NCBI RefSeq assembly: GCF_027943255.1
Contig: NC_072893.1
Span: 3,100,001 to 3,164,000, forward strand
DNA from: Anastrepha obliqua
Taxonomy: Eukaryota; Arthropoda; Insecta; Diptera; Tephritidae
DNA: 64,000 bases
Direction: 5' to 3'
In this document: piece by piece, positions 31,042 through 43,070 of the stretch
Layout of the letters: every line of letters begins with the position of its first letter
Position numbering within the stretch: position 1 is the stretch's first letter
Notes under the pieces: generated by a model
What the model saw: the letters and a program-made list of their open reading frames with translations, nothing else
Databases searched by the model: none
What the model was told of the DNA's origin: nothing
Position numbers and translations under genes: made by a program

Positions 31042-31698
31042 CTCTTTCAATTAAATTGACTTGAGTGAACTGAATTTATCTTTTGTTTTACTTTTTATTT
31101 ACTATATATACATGTGTAAATATATGCACATGGGTACACACACATTTGTAAACATACACATACATATTTTGCTTTTATCACTTCCAAATTTTTTGCAACG
31201 CGCGCTGGCATCGACTACGATACAAATTTGTGTATCATTCGGCACTGCGGAGTCAGCGTCAACGTCAACTTTGGCGTCAAACACGACAGCATCAGCGAAA
31301 GCAACCAAACAATGCCTTCTGCAGCAATGCCGATGGCCAGCAAGTACATACATACATACATGCCCAAGTATGTAATCGTCAGAGACACATTACTACTTTG
31401 AAAATGTGAATTAGCTACCGCATCCCCATACTTTTCACAAGGATTTTTGAAACAAAAGGAGTTTTCAGATGGATATATTTTCAATTATTCGATGAAACAG
31501 ATGTTTTATATATATATTATATATAAATTTTTTCAATATTTAGACCAAGTCATGGACTATTTAGCACGCACGAAAATTAATACTAAACACAAAGCACAAG
31601 CCATAGAAATATAGCCACTCACAGACAGCACATCTACTCTCTTCGTTACCACTATCCAAAATAATATGAAATGCAAAGTGAAATTTCACTGTACTCAC

Positions 31699-31765
31699 GG
31701 CTGCTCGCCGCTCATGACAGATATTATGCGCTCTCTCTGGCTGCTCAATTTAGCATGTCGCTTTC
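31699..31765 (-). other. candidate non-coding 5' exon (possibly inaE 5' UTR)
   Basis: On the minus strand a pyrimidine-rich acceptor (TTATCTTCGTCTTGCAG) precedes a 67-nt block that is less AT-rich than its surroundings and ends at a strong GTGAGT donor. inaE needs at least one upstream exon because its ATG follows an acceptor directly. No other minus-strand coding exon was seen between 22.4 and 40.4 kb. The block contains ATGAGCGGCGAGCAGCC, which would be an upstream ATG out of frame with inaE if the two were spliced. Inference only. Confidence 0.3.
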
Positions 31766-33239
31766 CTGCAAGACGAAGATAAGTCAAAAATGGCAAATGT
31801 ACAGAAAGGTTTATCAAAATTGCCAATAATGATATGTATACGTACTTCATACAATTTTAATGAGATACAAGATACCATTATGCCATTATTGCACAATTTT
31901 CTTGTACATTGACATTTACTCTTTAAATGTGATACAAATTTTTCTTGAGAGAAAATGGCCTTCCCTCAAATGACATGTGGTACATTACGCAGCGTATGAG
32001 GCGTTCGGTTTCTTTTCATTTAGCTTTATGTAGTACATACACATGGGTACGTACATATGTACATATGTATTTACATGCTAAAAGCCTTATGGTTATGCGT
32101 AGTACATAGCAGTGCACGGCATGCCAAAGCACTGCATGAAAAGACATACAGCTGATTATATCTGCTTCACATATCACATAACATACTTTAAATTTGTAAT
32201 AAATTTGTACATACGTAATAATTACAACTCGCTAATTATGAATGAATTCGAAAAGATGAGAACAATATGTCTATACATATACGCAAATGATTGCTCTAAG
32301 TTGCACGCAAAACTCATTGAACAAATTCATTTTATTCCCTGCAGTGCTATGTAGGCCTTATAATAAGAGGAATTTTAAAGCCAAAGCAATTTTTTTGAAT
32401 TCAGTAGATGATACAAATTGTGCTTAGCACCGCGCTTTCAAAAATCTCTTAATAAAATAAATACTTAAAGTAAACTAAGAACAAAAATATTCGATATTAT
32501 TGACTGCAAAATATCTTGTCATTTAGCATGATTTCTTCATTTTAGAATCCAAAACTGACTGCTTTGCCTAGTGTGTGTATGAGAATTGTGTGACCAGATC
32601 ATAACCGAACTCTTTGACAAATCATTCTATGAATCATTTTTGTAGAAAAATATAATTCATATACCCTTCATGAGCGTTTCTTTCCATACATCCGCTCAAT
32701 CTAACCGAGTCCCTTAATCCGTCAGAATTTGTATTTGTTTGATAAAAGTCATTTAAATGTAACTCCTCAAGGTGTACCATAAATAATCGGATAAGAAGGA
32801 AGTAATGTTTTCGCGGCTGCCTAGCGATAGATCCAATGTTAGTTCTAATAGGCTAAATACTTAAACTAAGTGTTTATTGTCGTAAAATAATTAAATTGTG
32901 AATTTAATTTTGTCAGTTTTGTTTTATTGCTTTTGAATTTGTATTTTCGTAAAGCACTCATACGATAGCTCGTTCTGTTTGCACTACTTTATGGTTTCCT
33001 AAAAACAATAATTGAAATCAGCGATTATAATCGATTGTGGGCGCCGTTGCAAATGCTTGTGCGTGACTGCCATTCGACAGTGCACGGGTACAAACCCCGT
33101 TCGAAACACCTAAAACGATAAAAAACGGTTTTTCTGCGTTGTGGAAATTATTAAAAGATATTAACGAAATTCCGGCTTAGTTGAAAATAAGAAGATTCGC
33201 TGCGCATTTTTGTCTCAGCGGCTATGTTAACAAGTAAAA

Positions 33240-33441
33240 TTTTCATTATTTGAGCGCACACAATCCTCAAGTATTCAACCCAGCATCAATGCATGCCCAA
33301 AGATTAACTGTTTGGTTCGATTGCTGGCAAGGTGGTCTCTTCCGAAATGAGAAAGGAGACCCCGTTACCGTCAACGGTCCTCGTTATAGAGCAATGTTAA
33401 CCGACTTCCTGCGGGCAAAACTCGACATCGTCGATAAATGA
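33240..33441 (+). pseudogene. mariner-like transposase fragment
   Basis: SAHNPQVFNPASMHAQRLTV WFDCWQGGLFRNEKGDPVTV NGPRYRAMLTDFLRAKLDIV. This is the central region of a Tc1/mariner-group transposase (QRxTVWxxxWxGG, VTVNGxRYRxMLTDF) lacking the flanking HTH and the catalytic C-terminus. Confidence 0.7.
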
Positions 33442-33466
33442 GTTTGGGGAAAAAGAAATACATTAT

Positions 33467-33725
33467 GTTTTTTTTTGCGGAAATAATTTAAAACTGTTTT
33501 ATGGTCGATCTTTAGTTCCTGGACGATGCTACTGCCGACATTATCGATATTTTCTTTAACATCAAAAATGCCGGAACGGATCGACGAAACCAAAATTTTA
33601 TGTAATTAGCTGTTACAAGCCTGGCTAGCACTTTATTATTATCAAAGAAAAACTGTAAAATGCACAATAGTGGGAGATGTCACCTTGACAACGATCATAA
33701 ACTTTAAATTGTTTGATCATCTACC
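33467..33725 (-). pseudogene. mariner N-terminal fragment, minus strand
   Basis: Minus-strand remnant FWFRRSVPAF.. / SGIFDVKENIDNVGSSIVQE LKIDHKTVLNYFRK is a mariner HTH region with an internal deletion. The 5' leader AAAGTTTATGATCGTTGTCA is shared with the plus-strand fragment at 51880, so the two are the same family. Confidence 0.65.
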
Positions 33726-33849
33726 GTGAAAATAATGGATTTCTTTTTCTCCAAACTATTATTTAAGCAGTGGTTGCAGCAAGACGGCAATACATATCCT
33801 ACAAGCGCCGCAACGCCCGAAGTTTTTGAGGTTGTTGTTGTTGTTTTAA

Positions 33850-34576
33850 GGGGGGAAGCTGGTCTAGAGCGCAAAAAATGGGCATATTTTATGAATTTAT
33901 TTTGACTCAACAAAGGAATCAATCGAAAATCTGTGAAATAGGTTTAATAATATAGCTTTCATGGTACAAATACAAAATTTTTCGTCTGAATTAATTTCAA
34001 AATGGCCGCTGTCCAGCAGTTCTCCTAAGGCGCCTTTTTTTCTAGTGGGTCCATTGCCGAAGACGTAAACTCCTTAATTTTTGTCCTGGATCAAAAAATA
34101 AAATTTTTTTAGTTTCTATATAACAACAGAAAGAAACGTACGTAGGATTTTTTCGATATTTTGTTTTTTCGCGAAATGGTGCACGTTTGAACAAAAAGTT
34201 ACAATTTTCACTATAAAGAACGACATAAAATTGTTGATTAAAAAAAAACTATGTAATATAAATAAAAAATCCTACGTACGTCTCCGGAGAAAGGTATTTC
34301 CAATGTATTGTCAAAATTTCGTAAGAATCGGTAAAGATTTGTTCGAGTTATGTCTTCGGCCAGTTTAAAAAAAGTGATTTCGAGAAAAACGCGCTTAAAG
34401 TTGTAAATAGCGTTCGGGGCATACCTGCGAGGCACTGCCGTCGAATGAAAAATTTGGGTATTTAGACATTTTTGCTGGCATCCCTCATTTGGTATATTAT
34501 TTCTAAGGCCCTAAAGCACCTTTTAAGACAAAAAAAATTTTTCGATTTTTTCGAAATTCTAGACCACCTTCCCCCC
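33850..34576. mobile_element. TTAA-flanked MITE no. 2 (727 bp)
   Basis: TTAA at 33846-33849 and 34577-34580. Terminal repeats GGGGGGAAGCTGGTCTAGA and, complemented, GGGGGGAAGGTGGTCTAGA (one mismatch). It is inserted exactly in the 3' tail of the Jockey-like element that follows. An internal stretch TTTAAAAAAAGTGATTTCGA then GAAAAACGCG has a counterpart in MITE no. 4. Confidence 0.88.
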
Positions 34577-34580
34577 TTAA

Positions 34581-35760
34581 CAGTAATAGAAGCCCCGTCA
34601 GTGTAGGGTATATCACCGGTCGTCTTCGTCTGGCTCATCTAAAGGTAGGCCCAGGAAACATGCTGTTTCGACGGGTTGGGTCCAGAAGGGGTGTTAGATG
34701 AGTCGGTTTTAAAGGGCATGTGAAAAGGTGGTTAGTGTCATGCGGGGTACCTTCACATACCGGACATATGTTAGGTATGTCGGGGTCAATTCTGGATAAG
34801 TAGGAGTTGAACTGCTGCAGTATCCAAAACGTAATTGTGCCAGTGTTACACGTGTCTCGCGGGGGAGCTGGAACTCTTCATATGTGGTGGTTTGACTCCG
34901 ATTACGGCATTCATAACACGGGAGCTTAAGAAGGTGGTGACGGTTTCCCGGTGAATGTCGTTTATTGACTGTTTAAACACTGCCTGGTCCAGTAGATTTC
35001 TGTCAGTTTTGTCCTGAATCTCGTCGGCGTAGTTTAAAAGGTGTCTCCTGACGTGCCTAGCAGGCGGCTCTGGCTCAAACAAGTGACTGCATCAGTGAGA
35101 CCTGCGGTAGCATCCTAGCAGGAACTGCTTGCTGAGCAGTTTATTTTGCTCCATTACAGGGAGCATTTGTGCCTCATTGTGAAAGTGTTGAAGTCCGAAT
35201 TGCAGTATTTTGGCATGTCTGTAGCTTTATCCACTGCGTGTCGCTAGTCCCAGGCGACCAGACTGGCGCAGCATAGTTTAGTACCGGCCGACCAATTGCC
35301 TTAAATGTCGAAAGCAACAGTTCTTTGTCTTTGCCCCAAGTGCTGCCGGCAAGCGATTTGAGGACCTTGTTGCGATTTTGGACTTTTGTGGCAATTGCGG
35401 TTGTGTGCGCTGAGAAGGAGAGCAAACTGTCGAAGGTTACACCCAAAATTTTTGGATTGTTTACCGTCGGAATTGGTGTGTCGACTTTTACCTTGAGGGG
35501 CAGTTTGATCTCCTTTGTCCAGGTGATAAAGAGGGTCGCCGTGTACTTAGTGGGGGAAGTTGAAGATTCCTCGCAGTGAAAAAGCGAGGGAGACTCCCTC
35601 TGGTGGTTGGTGGAGCTTCGTGATGTAGAAGTTGATCAGAAAGGGGGAAAGGACACCACCCTGCGGTACTCCTTGCTTAATCTTCCTCTGCTTTGATGTT
35701 TGGTCTCGAAAAATCACTGACGAGTGACGACCGCTCAGGTAGTTGCGGAGCACCTCTTCA
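34581..35760 (-). pseudogene. Jockey-like non-LTR retrotransposon, 5'-truncated and broken
   Basis: Minus strand: reverse transcriptase motif KQGVPQGGVLSPFLINFYIT (35753-35547), then MGVTFDSLLSFSAHTTAIAT and GRPVLNYAAPVWSPGTSDTQ (35446-35174), then RHLLNYADEIQDKTDRNLLD (35082-34846), and the C-terminal SYLSRIDPDIPNICPVCEGT PHDTNHLFTCP. Frameshifts and an upstream loss make it inactive. The YADD segment is not intact. Confidence 0.82.
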
Positions 35761-38468
35761 GCTCTGGCGGAAGTTTCGAATGATAAATATTGGGACCGAG
35801 CTATTTGTATCTCTTCTAATGTTAAGTTGTATATTTAAATATAATTACAATAATTTAATAATAATTATATTTCAGTTTTCAATTTCGTAGAGGGTATTTA
35901 GCCCACGTCTACGAAAACATGCACGGTCTTGCTTGTTTTGGTTTACTTACGTTTTTGGCACCTCTCTCTCTTGAGAGGTTGCTTAAAAATTGGATTATTT
36001 ATGGAGAGCAAGAAAAAGGTGAGAATTGACGGAAATTCATAGAAAACTGAAAACGTATCTGCATTGAAAATGTTGGCTGGTTAACGTTTTGGATGTGACA
36101 ACCAAAGTAAATGATGTGTGACGCCGGGTTCGAAAACCGTTGCTCAGAAAGTTATTTAAAGCAAAACAATTATTAACTGTTCAAACTTTTCAAAAAAAGT
36201 GAAAAGCATAGCAAAAATTGTTTTCAAATTTTTTTATAATATAAGTTTACAAGTCCCATATAAGTTTAAAAAAGTCTCTTTTACACCTTTTTAAATCGCT
36301 TTTTATTTGTAAGATTTAAACAAGCGTTAGACGAGTTGCTTTTAGCTATTTTTCATAAATAAAAATACTTTAAATTAATTGGGTTTGAATGCGAAAGCGC
36401 TTTTTTATTGGTTTTATAATTATCCATTTGCATTTAAATTTTTGTTAGTTTGTTTACAACAAAGTAAGTATGTATGTATATAAACTTTTTTATGCTTAGT
36501 TTTCAAAGCGAAAATATAATATTTTAATTACTTTGTAAAAGTGTAGATAATTTATTGTATTTTAGAATAAAAAAGTACGAAAGTTAAACACACAATAGCA
36601 CACCAACACACCCTGCGTTGCTTTCATACATACATACATATATGACGCATATTTTTCTAAAGATATGCATATTGTCCCATTTTATAAACTTGAAGAACTG
36701 GTATTCTTCCAGATAGGTATATAATATTATTTATTATTATAAAAAAAATGTGCAAACAGCGAAAGTTCTTCATGTAAGTACAAATACTTCGTGCCTCTCT
36801 ACCACAAACCTACATATTTGGAGAGGAAAAGGAGTGTTTTGTATTTATTTAAGGTATGCGAATTTTTGCGCCGCAATTACTCCACCTCTCTCTTCGCCGC
36901 GAATTATTGCCTATGAAAATAAAATAAAAGCAAAGTTCTCGCATGCACATACATACACGCCCATTTCATAAAAAATATTATATTTAAAAGCTGAGAAGCT
37001 TTCACACTGTCATTTTAATTTTTATTACAAGTAGGTGTTTGCATTTATGTGTATGAGCGTAAATTTGCTTAGAAAATGCTCGCTTTAAAAGCGGTAATTT
37101 TTAGCTCAAGCCAATTTGTAAATAAAATTACAGTTGTATACATATGTACATATGTAAGTTACTCGCGTGTAAGTAATGTATGGCAACAAACATGTCACTA
37201 ATGAAATACCGAAAGACCTTAACTAATATTTATTTTCTTTATATTTGATTATACTTATATATGGCATAAGGATGTCCGTACATGTATAAGCTTAGTTTTT
37301 ATTATATAAAACGGTAAACATATTTGAAACGTAAAGTGAATAAAAAAATTGTTTTTGTGTGTAAAACAGTTCCCTGTTAATTAATAAAAAAATGTCACGG
37401 TTGTTTTTAAAATTTCCCTTTTTCCCTTTTCCTTTGCTTGTGTGTATATCAGTAAATCTAATTAATACTATTACCATAAATTTCCCCAAAAATATAACTA
37501 AAAAAGGAAATTATGTTTCGCATGCCTTATCTCACTTAAATTACTTACCTTTCTGCACACATGTATGTGTGTACGAAGGCAACTTCCATATCTTATACAT
37601 TGTATATGTATGTATGTACGTCTATGCAACGTGGGTTCATTGCACCTTTTTAAATAAACTGTTTGTGTACTGTAATGTAGGCAATAATGCTTAAACTAGA
37701 ATATAATTTTTAATATACGATTATGATGTGTTTATGTACATTATAATAGTTTTATAAATTTATATATGTATGTATTTAGCATTTATACTTAGCGTTAGGC
37801 GCGCACACGGTTCATGCTTATTCATCATATTTTATTTATATTATCATGTACGTTTTTTACTATAGATCTATAAACACATGTACCCCATCAACAAATTTCT
37901 ATACTCATTTGACTTCACGTGTAGATTCCCTGCGTTACAGAGTTGGAGGGAAATTCTGTTCTGAACTTATATGCACCTCAAAGGTCTACTCAGATAAATG
38001 TGTATACAACTATGTACTATTTCATATTTATTCAAAAAAACAAAAAAAAAAAACAAAGTACGATACAATGAGTTTCAAAAGTTGTGCTTCTCTTCGAGTA
38101 TGTATAGTGTGTTTGGAATACCTATTTGAATTCGTATCAAAACTTGTCAATTGTTCCGAAGTTTTACATTTTGCTGGGTTCTATGACATTTAAAGCATAA
38201 GTATTTCCATTAGAGTGACCTGGCTTTCTTAGAAGAAAGCTATTCTTTAAATAATTGAGACATTATTTTTTTACCCCAAACAAATATTTCATTAGAATAG
38301 ATTTTGCAAAAAATGTAATTGGAATGAAATCTAAATTTCGCCCTGTCGGTATAAAACCGACGCCAAAAAATTTGTGAGTATATTTAGTAGAAATTCGTGG
38401 AAAAATTGGTGGAATAAACTTCGTACTTTAATTTAAACGAAAAGATTCGTTTAAAATGCGAATTTTCG

Positions 38469-38469
<1 letters not shown>

Positions 38470-38499
<30 letters not shown>
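38470..38499. repeat. (AAT)n microsatellite
   Basis: About ten ATA units, followed by an imperfect continuation to about 38535. Confidence 0.9.
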
Positions 38500-38500
<1 letters not shown>

Positions 38501-40084
38501 CTTATAATAATAATAACAATTATAATAATAATAATGCTAACAATATTAATTGAAAGTTCCTTAGGCGAATCTTATCCATCTATTTGTGGTATTGGAACTC
38601 TTTGGACTGCGGCAACTGCCAAAACGAAGGAATTGCATGTATTGCAATATTTATAATAAAACTAGTAAAATATACCAGTAAAATATTTTCAAGTCTGGGG
38701 TTTTATTTCTCATTTCTAATATTAAAAAACTTCAAAAAACGGCTAAGAGGGTTTGGCTCTGCGCCAACATCTTAAGTACAATCTTTTCAAAGTATTAAGA
38801 AAGCGGCAATAAAAGTCATGGAATTGAGCAAAGAACTTTTCGTGTTGTGTAGATTAATACTTCAGAGTTTGTAAATAATAGGTCACCCTAATGTAAATAA
38901 TTATGTACGTACACATGTACATGTGAATGAAATATTTACATATGGTTACCAAAATGCACAAAGGCTCTAACCAGCATTTTTTCCAAATTCTTCTTTTTTT
39001 ACTTATTATGGTAATCTGCACTAAAGTGCGCTTCTACATAACCAATTAGAGTATTAAAGCAAAAAAATTTCGTTTTTGTAATTAGCTAATACGAATAGAA
39101 TCGAATACAAAATTTCTTTTGTTTAAGTTTTTCTAACCCTTTCGCCTTTGTTTATTTTGGCAACGATATATAATATTTTATTTCAGTTCGGTTTTCTACT
39201 TCATTTCCTACCATGGAAAATTTCTCAGCTCCAATGCAGTCTAAGCGTTATTGTTTCTATGGGCAATCGCCGAAACTGTTGTATGCACATTCGCATTTTT
39301 AAATTCTGCATACTTTACATTTGCTTTATATTAGCATTCACATGTACACATATGCTTGCATGGATATGTTTTGTGATTATCCCTTGAATTAATTTCCCCA
39401 AAATCTCCTCTAAGAGAGTACACATTAGTGAGCTACATAAATGTATGTAGGACGAGAGTGTGCTGGTATTTTCGTTGGTCAACTCAAAGTGTTGAGTTTT
39501 TATTTTGAAATGTGTTGCCGTCTGCTGCCATCCCATGAAAATGAAATGGTTAGTTTGTTTGGTGGACTTGTACTTAAATATTTATTGTAGTATATGTATG
39601 TATAAGTATATTTAGTTATCAGATAGTGACTTTTAGGCAAATATATGTAGGCTTCAAACGTGGTGGATTTTAGGTATGATTAAGTTTCTTGTGGTTGTAC
39701 TTCTCAACCGGATTCCAATAAACCGTTAGGGATAGGCTGATTAGGTCTTGGTAAGTATTACTCTCAGATTAAAAAATATAGTTTAATTTGTACGTGCATA
39801 GTTTTGTAGTTAGCGCATAAAAGCAAATATCCCATTATAAAAATAAAGCATTTATATATTTTTTTAATAAATTTTATCACTACTATACTGATTGGCGAGA
39901 TTTGTCATTTGTTGTTGGTACAAGTTTTCATACCTCAAGCTTCTCGATATGCTACTAACCTTTTTTTTAATTTTTTTACTGTCAATTTTGTTAAATATTA
40001 TATATTTCTGAATTAAGTATTTTCGAAATTACGTACAACTGCAGAAATAACGAGTATCGCCAATCAGCGGGGAGTGAATGTTAA

Positions 40085-40200
40085 TATGTATGCATGCAAT
40101 GTATGTATGAATGTATGTATGTACGAATGTATGTAGGCAAATATGCATGTACATAATTATGTGATATTTGTAGGATGTATGTATGTATATATATAGAAAC
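40085..40200. repeat. imperfect (ATGT)n tract beyond the ARFGEF3-like 3' end
   Basis: Repeated ATGTATG blocks with interruptions. Confidence 0.8.
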
Positions 40201-40445
40201 ATATGCACATACACATACACACATATACGTATGGATACGCATGTATTTATATAAATGTATGTCCCTTAATGCCTTATGTATTTATGTATGTATATGGACA
40301 GCATGTGTACCGCTCAGTCGTCTTATATGATTCCGATGTATGTATATCAATTCCATTGCCAGTCCTATGCTCGAATCGGGCTCAATGAAGTTCGATTACG
40401 AAATCCTTTCTTTTACAAATCAAAATAAAACTCAACAAGCATAGC

Positions 40446-43070
40446 CTAAAATTGATTAACCTTCAATTCATTGCCTTGCAACTGTACAAGCCGGAAGGCT
40501 TCCCTTATCGTTGGTGTCATTAGAAGCTTAAGATTCTCTTCGGCCTCACCGGGCAAAGAATGTAGCAGCTCCATTGAAGCTACAACGAGTTGAGCTAAAG
40601 CAGCTTTCTTGTAATTGGAGTCCTTAAGTATGCTTGAAGCGCGCTGCTGCTCTATTTCCGGTGAAATCGCTTCCGATTCGCACTTCTGCGGACGGTTCGT
40701 GTCGAAAGGATTATTGCGACTTTTTGGTTGGAACTCACTGATCAGTGTTGTCATCGTAACATTCTCCTCCTCGAGTTGAATACACTTATTGGGCGAGGAG
40801 TCCGTCGTTTCTGAGTGACTGGACGTGCTGACATTGTCGCTATTGCTGTTGATGGATATGCGCATTGGTTTGGCGCTTATCAGTTTTTGCTGCGAACTGC
40901 GCTTATCTCCGGCTTCTCCAGAACGCAGTTTTCCATTTTCAATTTCATGCATTGCTGAGTTATTTAAATATAGCTCGCACACAAGATTCCAAGCGTCCTG
41001 TAGACAGAACAAATATCGCACAAAATTTTCCTTCTTTTTAACGGTGGTTGTATTTAGGCGGGAGCAGGACTCCAATATAAAGTTCAGATCTTCCGGGCCC
41101 AGATTATAAACTACAATGTCATTTAAATAGGAATCCACTAAAGCAATATAGTAGATCATCCAAGATGACGTCATTTGTTTATATAAATTTGCTGCATACT
41201 CGATATTGGATACCTTCTGCATTAAAAACTTGAGTCCGGGGCGGGAATCAAATTCTAGGGAACTCGTCAAATACTGTTTGACGCAACGCAATAGAATTTC
41301 CTTGGAGCGAAAGTCCAAGTCATAATCGTGACTTGAAGCTGATGTTGCATAATTGTCGAAGATGCACGTTGACACCGCCTGAGGTACACACTTTAAGCGG
41401 GAGAGTAAAAGTTTCGCAACTAACTGTAAAAGCATCTGGTTTGCCAATAAGCCAACAACCAAATTTTTGAAAGGTATACGAATTACAAAATTGTCTAGAT
41501 TCGAATTAAAACCATTGTTTAATGGATACAAGAGAAAGGAGTAACTTCGTTCATCTGTCAAATGTTTGTCCAAGTGGCTGGATATCTTTGCGGCCGGCTC
41601 TCTTTGATTATCGGAAAGAAACACCTGCTGCGCCAATGAGTAAATGCGAGTTAACTCATCCATGGTACTATCGCGGCGAGCTGCTACTTTTACATTAGCA
41701 CAGTCTCCATAAAAACTATTCGACTTCTCATGGAAGGCAAAGGACAATTGGCGCAAGGGTGCGATGGTCACAGTACAGGCGCGGTGTATGGCCGAACAGG
41801 CAATCATCCATTGTGATTCATTAAAGAGCATGCCAGTGGATAAAATGACATGCTTCAGACATGAAACGCCCACTCGTGCCACTGATTCCTGCGCCTGGGC
41901 AGCGCACTCTATTAATACAAGTAGTAGTTGTTTCAGTGCCAATGTAGCTGATCCGGATATTTTCGTTGGCGAATCGATAATGTTGGTGCCGCTTTCCTCG
42001 CTCGACGACGAACTGTCGTATTGATTATGATGCTGAGTGTTTTCATTATCGTCAATCCGCTCGGTGACGAACTTCAATTTAGAATACAGAGAGTTTTCAG
42101 TGTTAATGTTGCTGGAAGTGCTGCCCGAGTTAAGGTTAGGAGGTGTGTGTACGATTTGGGTTACACGTGTTTTTAGCACACACTGCCTTCTGGTATCTGT
42201 TACTGACTTCTCGATGAATTCCACTACCAAATCGGTGGTCATGCAGCAACAGTGCTTGAAATTTTTCTCAATTAATGGCCATGGAGCACCAGTTTTATTT
42301 ATATAACGAAGCCAGTCCTGAATCATCGGTATCAACAGATGATTTATGCAGTAAAATCCGAAATCGATGCCGGGACTGCATAGCAAATTTTTAAAGAGTT
42401 TAAAAATTGTTTGAAGAATTGGCGCTTGATGTGAATAAGGACACACTATGAGTGAATTTGTAAGGCCATCTAGCAGAAGGAACCAAACTTTTAACACCCC
42501 TGACGGTTTATCCATTTCATCGATCTTCACGATTGTATCCTTGTCAATGTGCAGCGATCGATACGATATCATGTGCTGTTCATTTTTCGTTTGTAAGTAA
42601 TCATTACCGAAGTATGTGAAGTTCTCCATTGAGTTTGGAATATTTGCATCGATTATGTGGGTATAGGAGATGCCTTTAATTTTGTATGTGGAATGAAAGT
42701 TGGGACACTTCGGCATGTTGAACATAAATCCTAAAATGGATGAGCAGCGCTCCAGGAAACGCAGAGTTTCATGTAAAAATTCTGTCGGTCGGAAGTTGTT
42801 TTCTTCTTCGCCGCATGTATTGCTATTTTGCCCTCCACCGCCAGATATCTCGAGGTAAGACAATAAGCAGAGTATGCAATCCAAACCAGCATTAGCAAAT
42901 ACCAGTGTATTATCCGAATCAAGGAAGACTCTGAATATGTCGATAATATTACTCATATTAAGCATTCGGCTCCGAGCATTGCGTAATGTTCCAAAAAGCG
43001 GGCGCCAACCCGAACGAATTTCCGTCCGATGTGCTTCCACTATTTCGTACAAGCAGGCAACAATTTGATC
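40446..43070 (-). CDS. ARFGEF3: ARFGEF3-like terminal exon
   Basis: The acceptor CTCTCATTCAG at 43071 opens an 874-residue exon: DQIVACLYEIVEAHRTEIRS then GWRPLFGTLRNAR, the conserved block that follows the DUF1981-type region in BIG proteins. The middle contains a Ser-rich spacer. The C-terminal part contains ALAQLVVASMELLHSLPGEA and ends KVNQF. The single long last exon is uninterrupted by repeats, unlike the introns around it. Confidence 0.9.
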   Translation of the reverse strand, partial: DQIVACLYEIVEAHRTEIRSGWRPLFGTLRNARSRMLNMSNIIDIFRVFLDSDNTLVFANAGLDCILCLLSYLEISGGGGQNSNTCGEEENNFRPTEFLHETLRFLERCSSILGFMFNMPKCPNFHSTYKIKGISYTHIIDANIPNSMENFTYFGNDYLQTKNEQHMISYRSLHIDKDTIVKIDEMDKPSGVLKVWFLLLDGLTNSLIVCPYSHQAPILQTIFKLFKNLLCSPGIDFGFYCINHLLIPMIQDWLRYINKTGAPWPLIEKNFKHCCCMTTDLVVEFIEKSVTDTRRQCVLKTRVTQIVHTPPNLNSGSTSSNINTENSLYSKLKFVTERIDDNENTQHHNQYDSSSSSEESGTNIIDSPTKISGSATLALKQLLLVLIECAAQAQESVARVGVSCLKHVILSTGMLFNESQWMIACSAIHRACTVTIAPLRQLSFAFHEKSNSFYGDCANVKVAARRDSTMDELTRIYSLAQQVFLSDNQREPAAKISSHLDKHLTDERSYSFLLYPLNNGFNSNLDNFVIRIPFKNLVVGLLANQMLLQLVAKLLLSRLKCVPQAVSTCIFDNYATSASSHDYDLDFRSKEILLRCVKQYLTSSLEFDSRPGLKFLMQKVSNIEYAANLYKQMTSSWMIYYIALVDSYLNDIVVYNLGPEDLNFILESCSRLNTTTVKKKENFVRYLFCLQDAWNLVCELYLNNSAMHEIENGKLRSGEAGDKRSSQQKLISAKPMRISINSNSDNVSTSSHSETTDSSPNKCIQLEEENVTMTTLISEFQPKSRNNPFDTNRPQKCESEAISPEIEQQRASSILKDSNYKKAALAQLVVASMELLHSLPGEAEENLKLLMTPTIREAFRLVQLQGNELKVNQF

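Larger units (their letters stand above)
35770..40445. other. intergenic stretch, no gene found
   Basis: AT-rich and rich in ATGT, (AAT)n and poly(A/T). All open frames look compositional (for example Ile/Asn runs around 38456). A GTTCGAAAACC motif near 36130 resembles a B-box but has no tRNA context. The 3' UTR of the ARFGEF3-like gene must start just below 40446. Confidence 0.45.

Noticed and set aside
31080..31375. 104-codon plus-strand frame over the GC-rich island as an established gene
   Set aside because: The first half is translated (ATAC)n-type repeat; kept only as a finding about the island.
33050..33115. GGTACAAACCCCGTTCGAAAC as a tRNA or SINE head
   Set aside because: B-box-like, but no A-box, no body shared with the SINE family and no target duplication.
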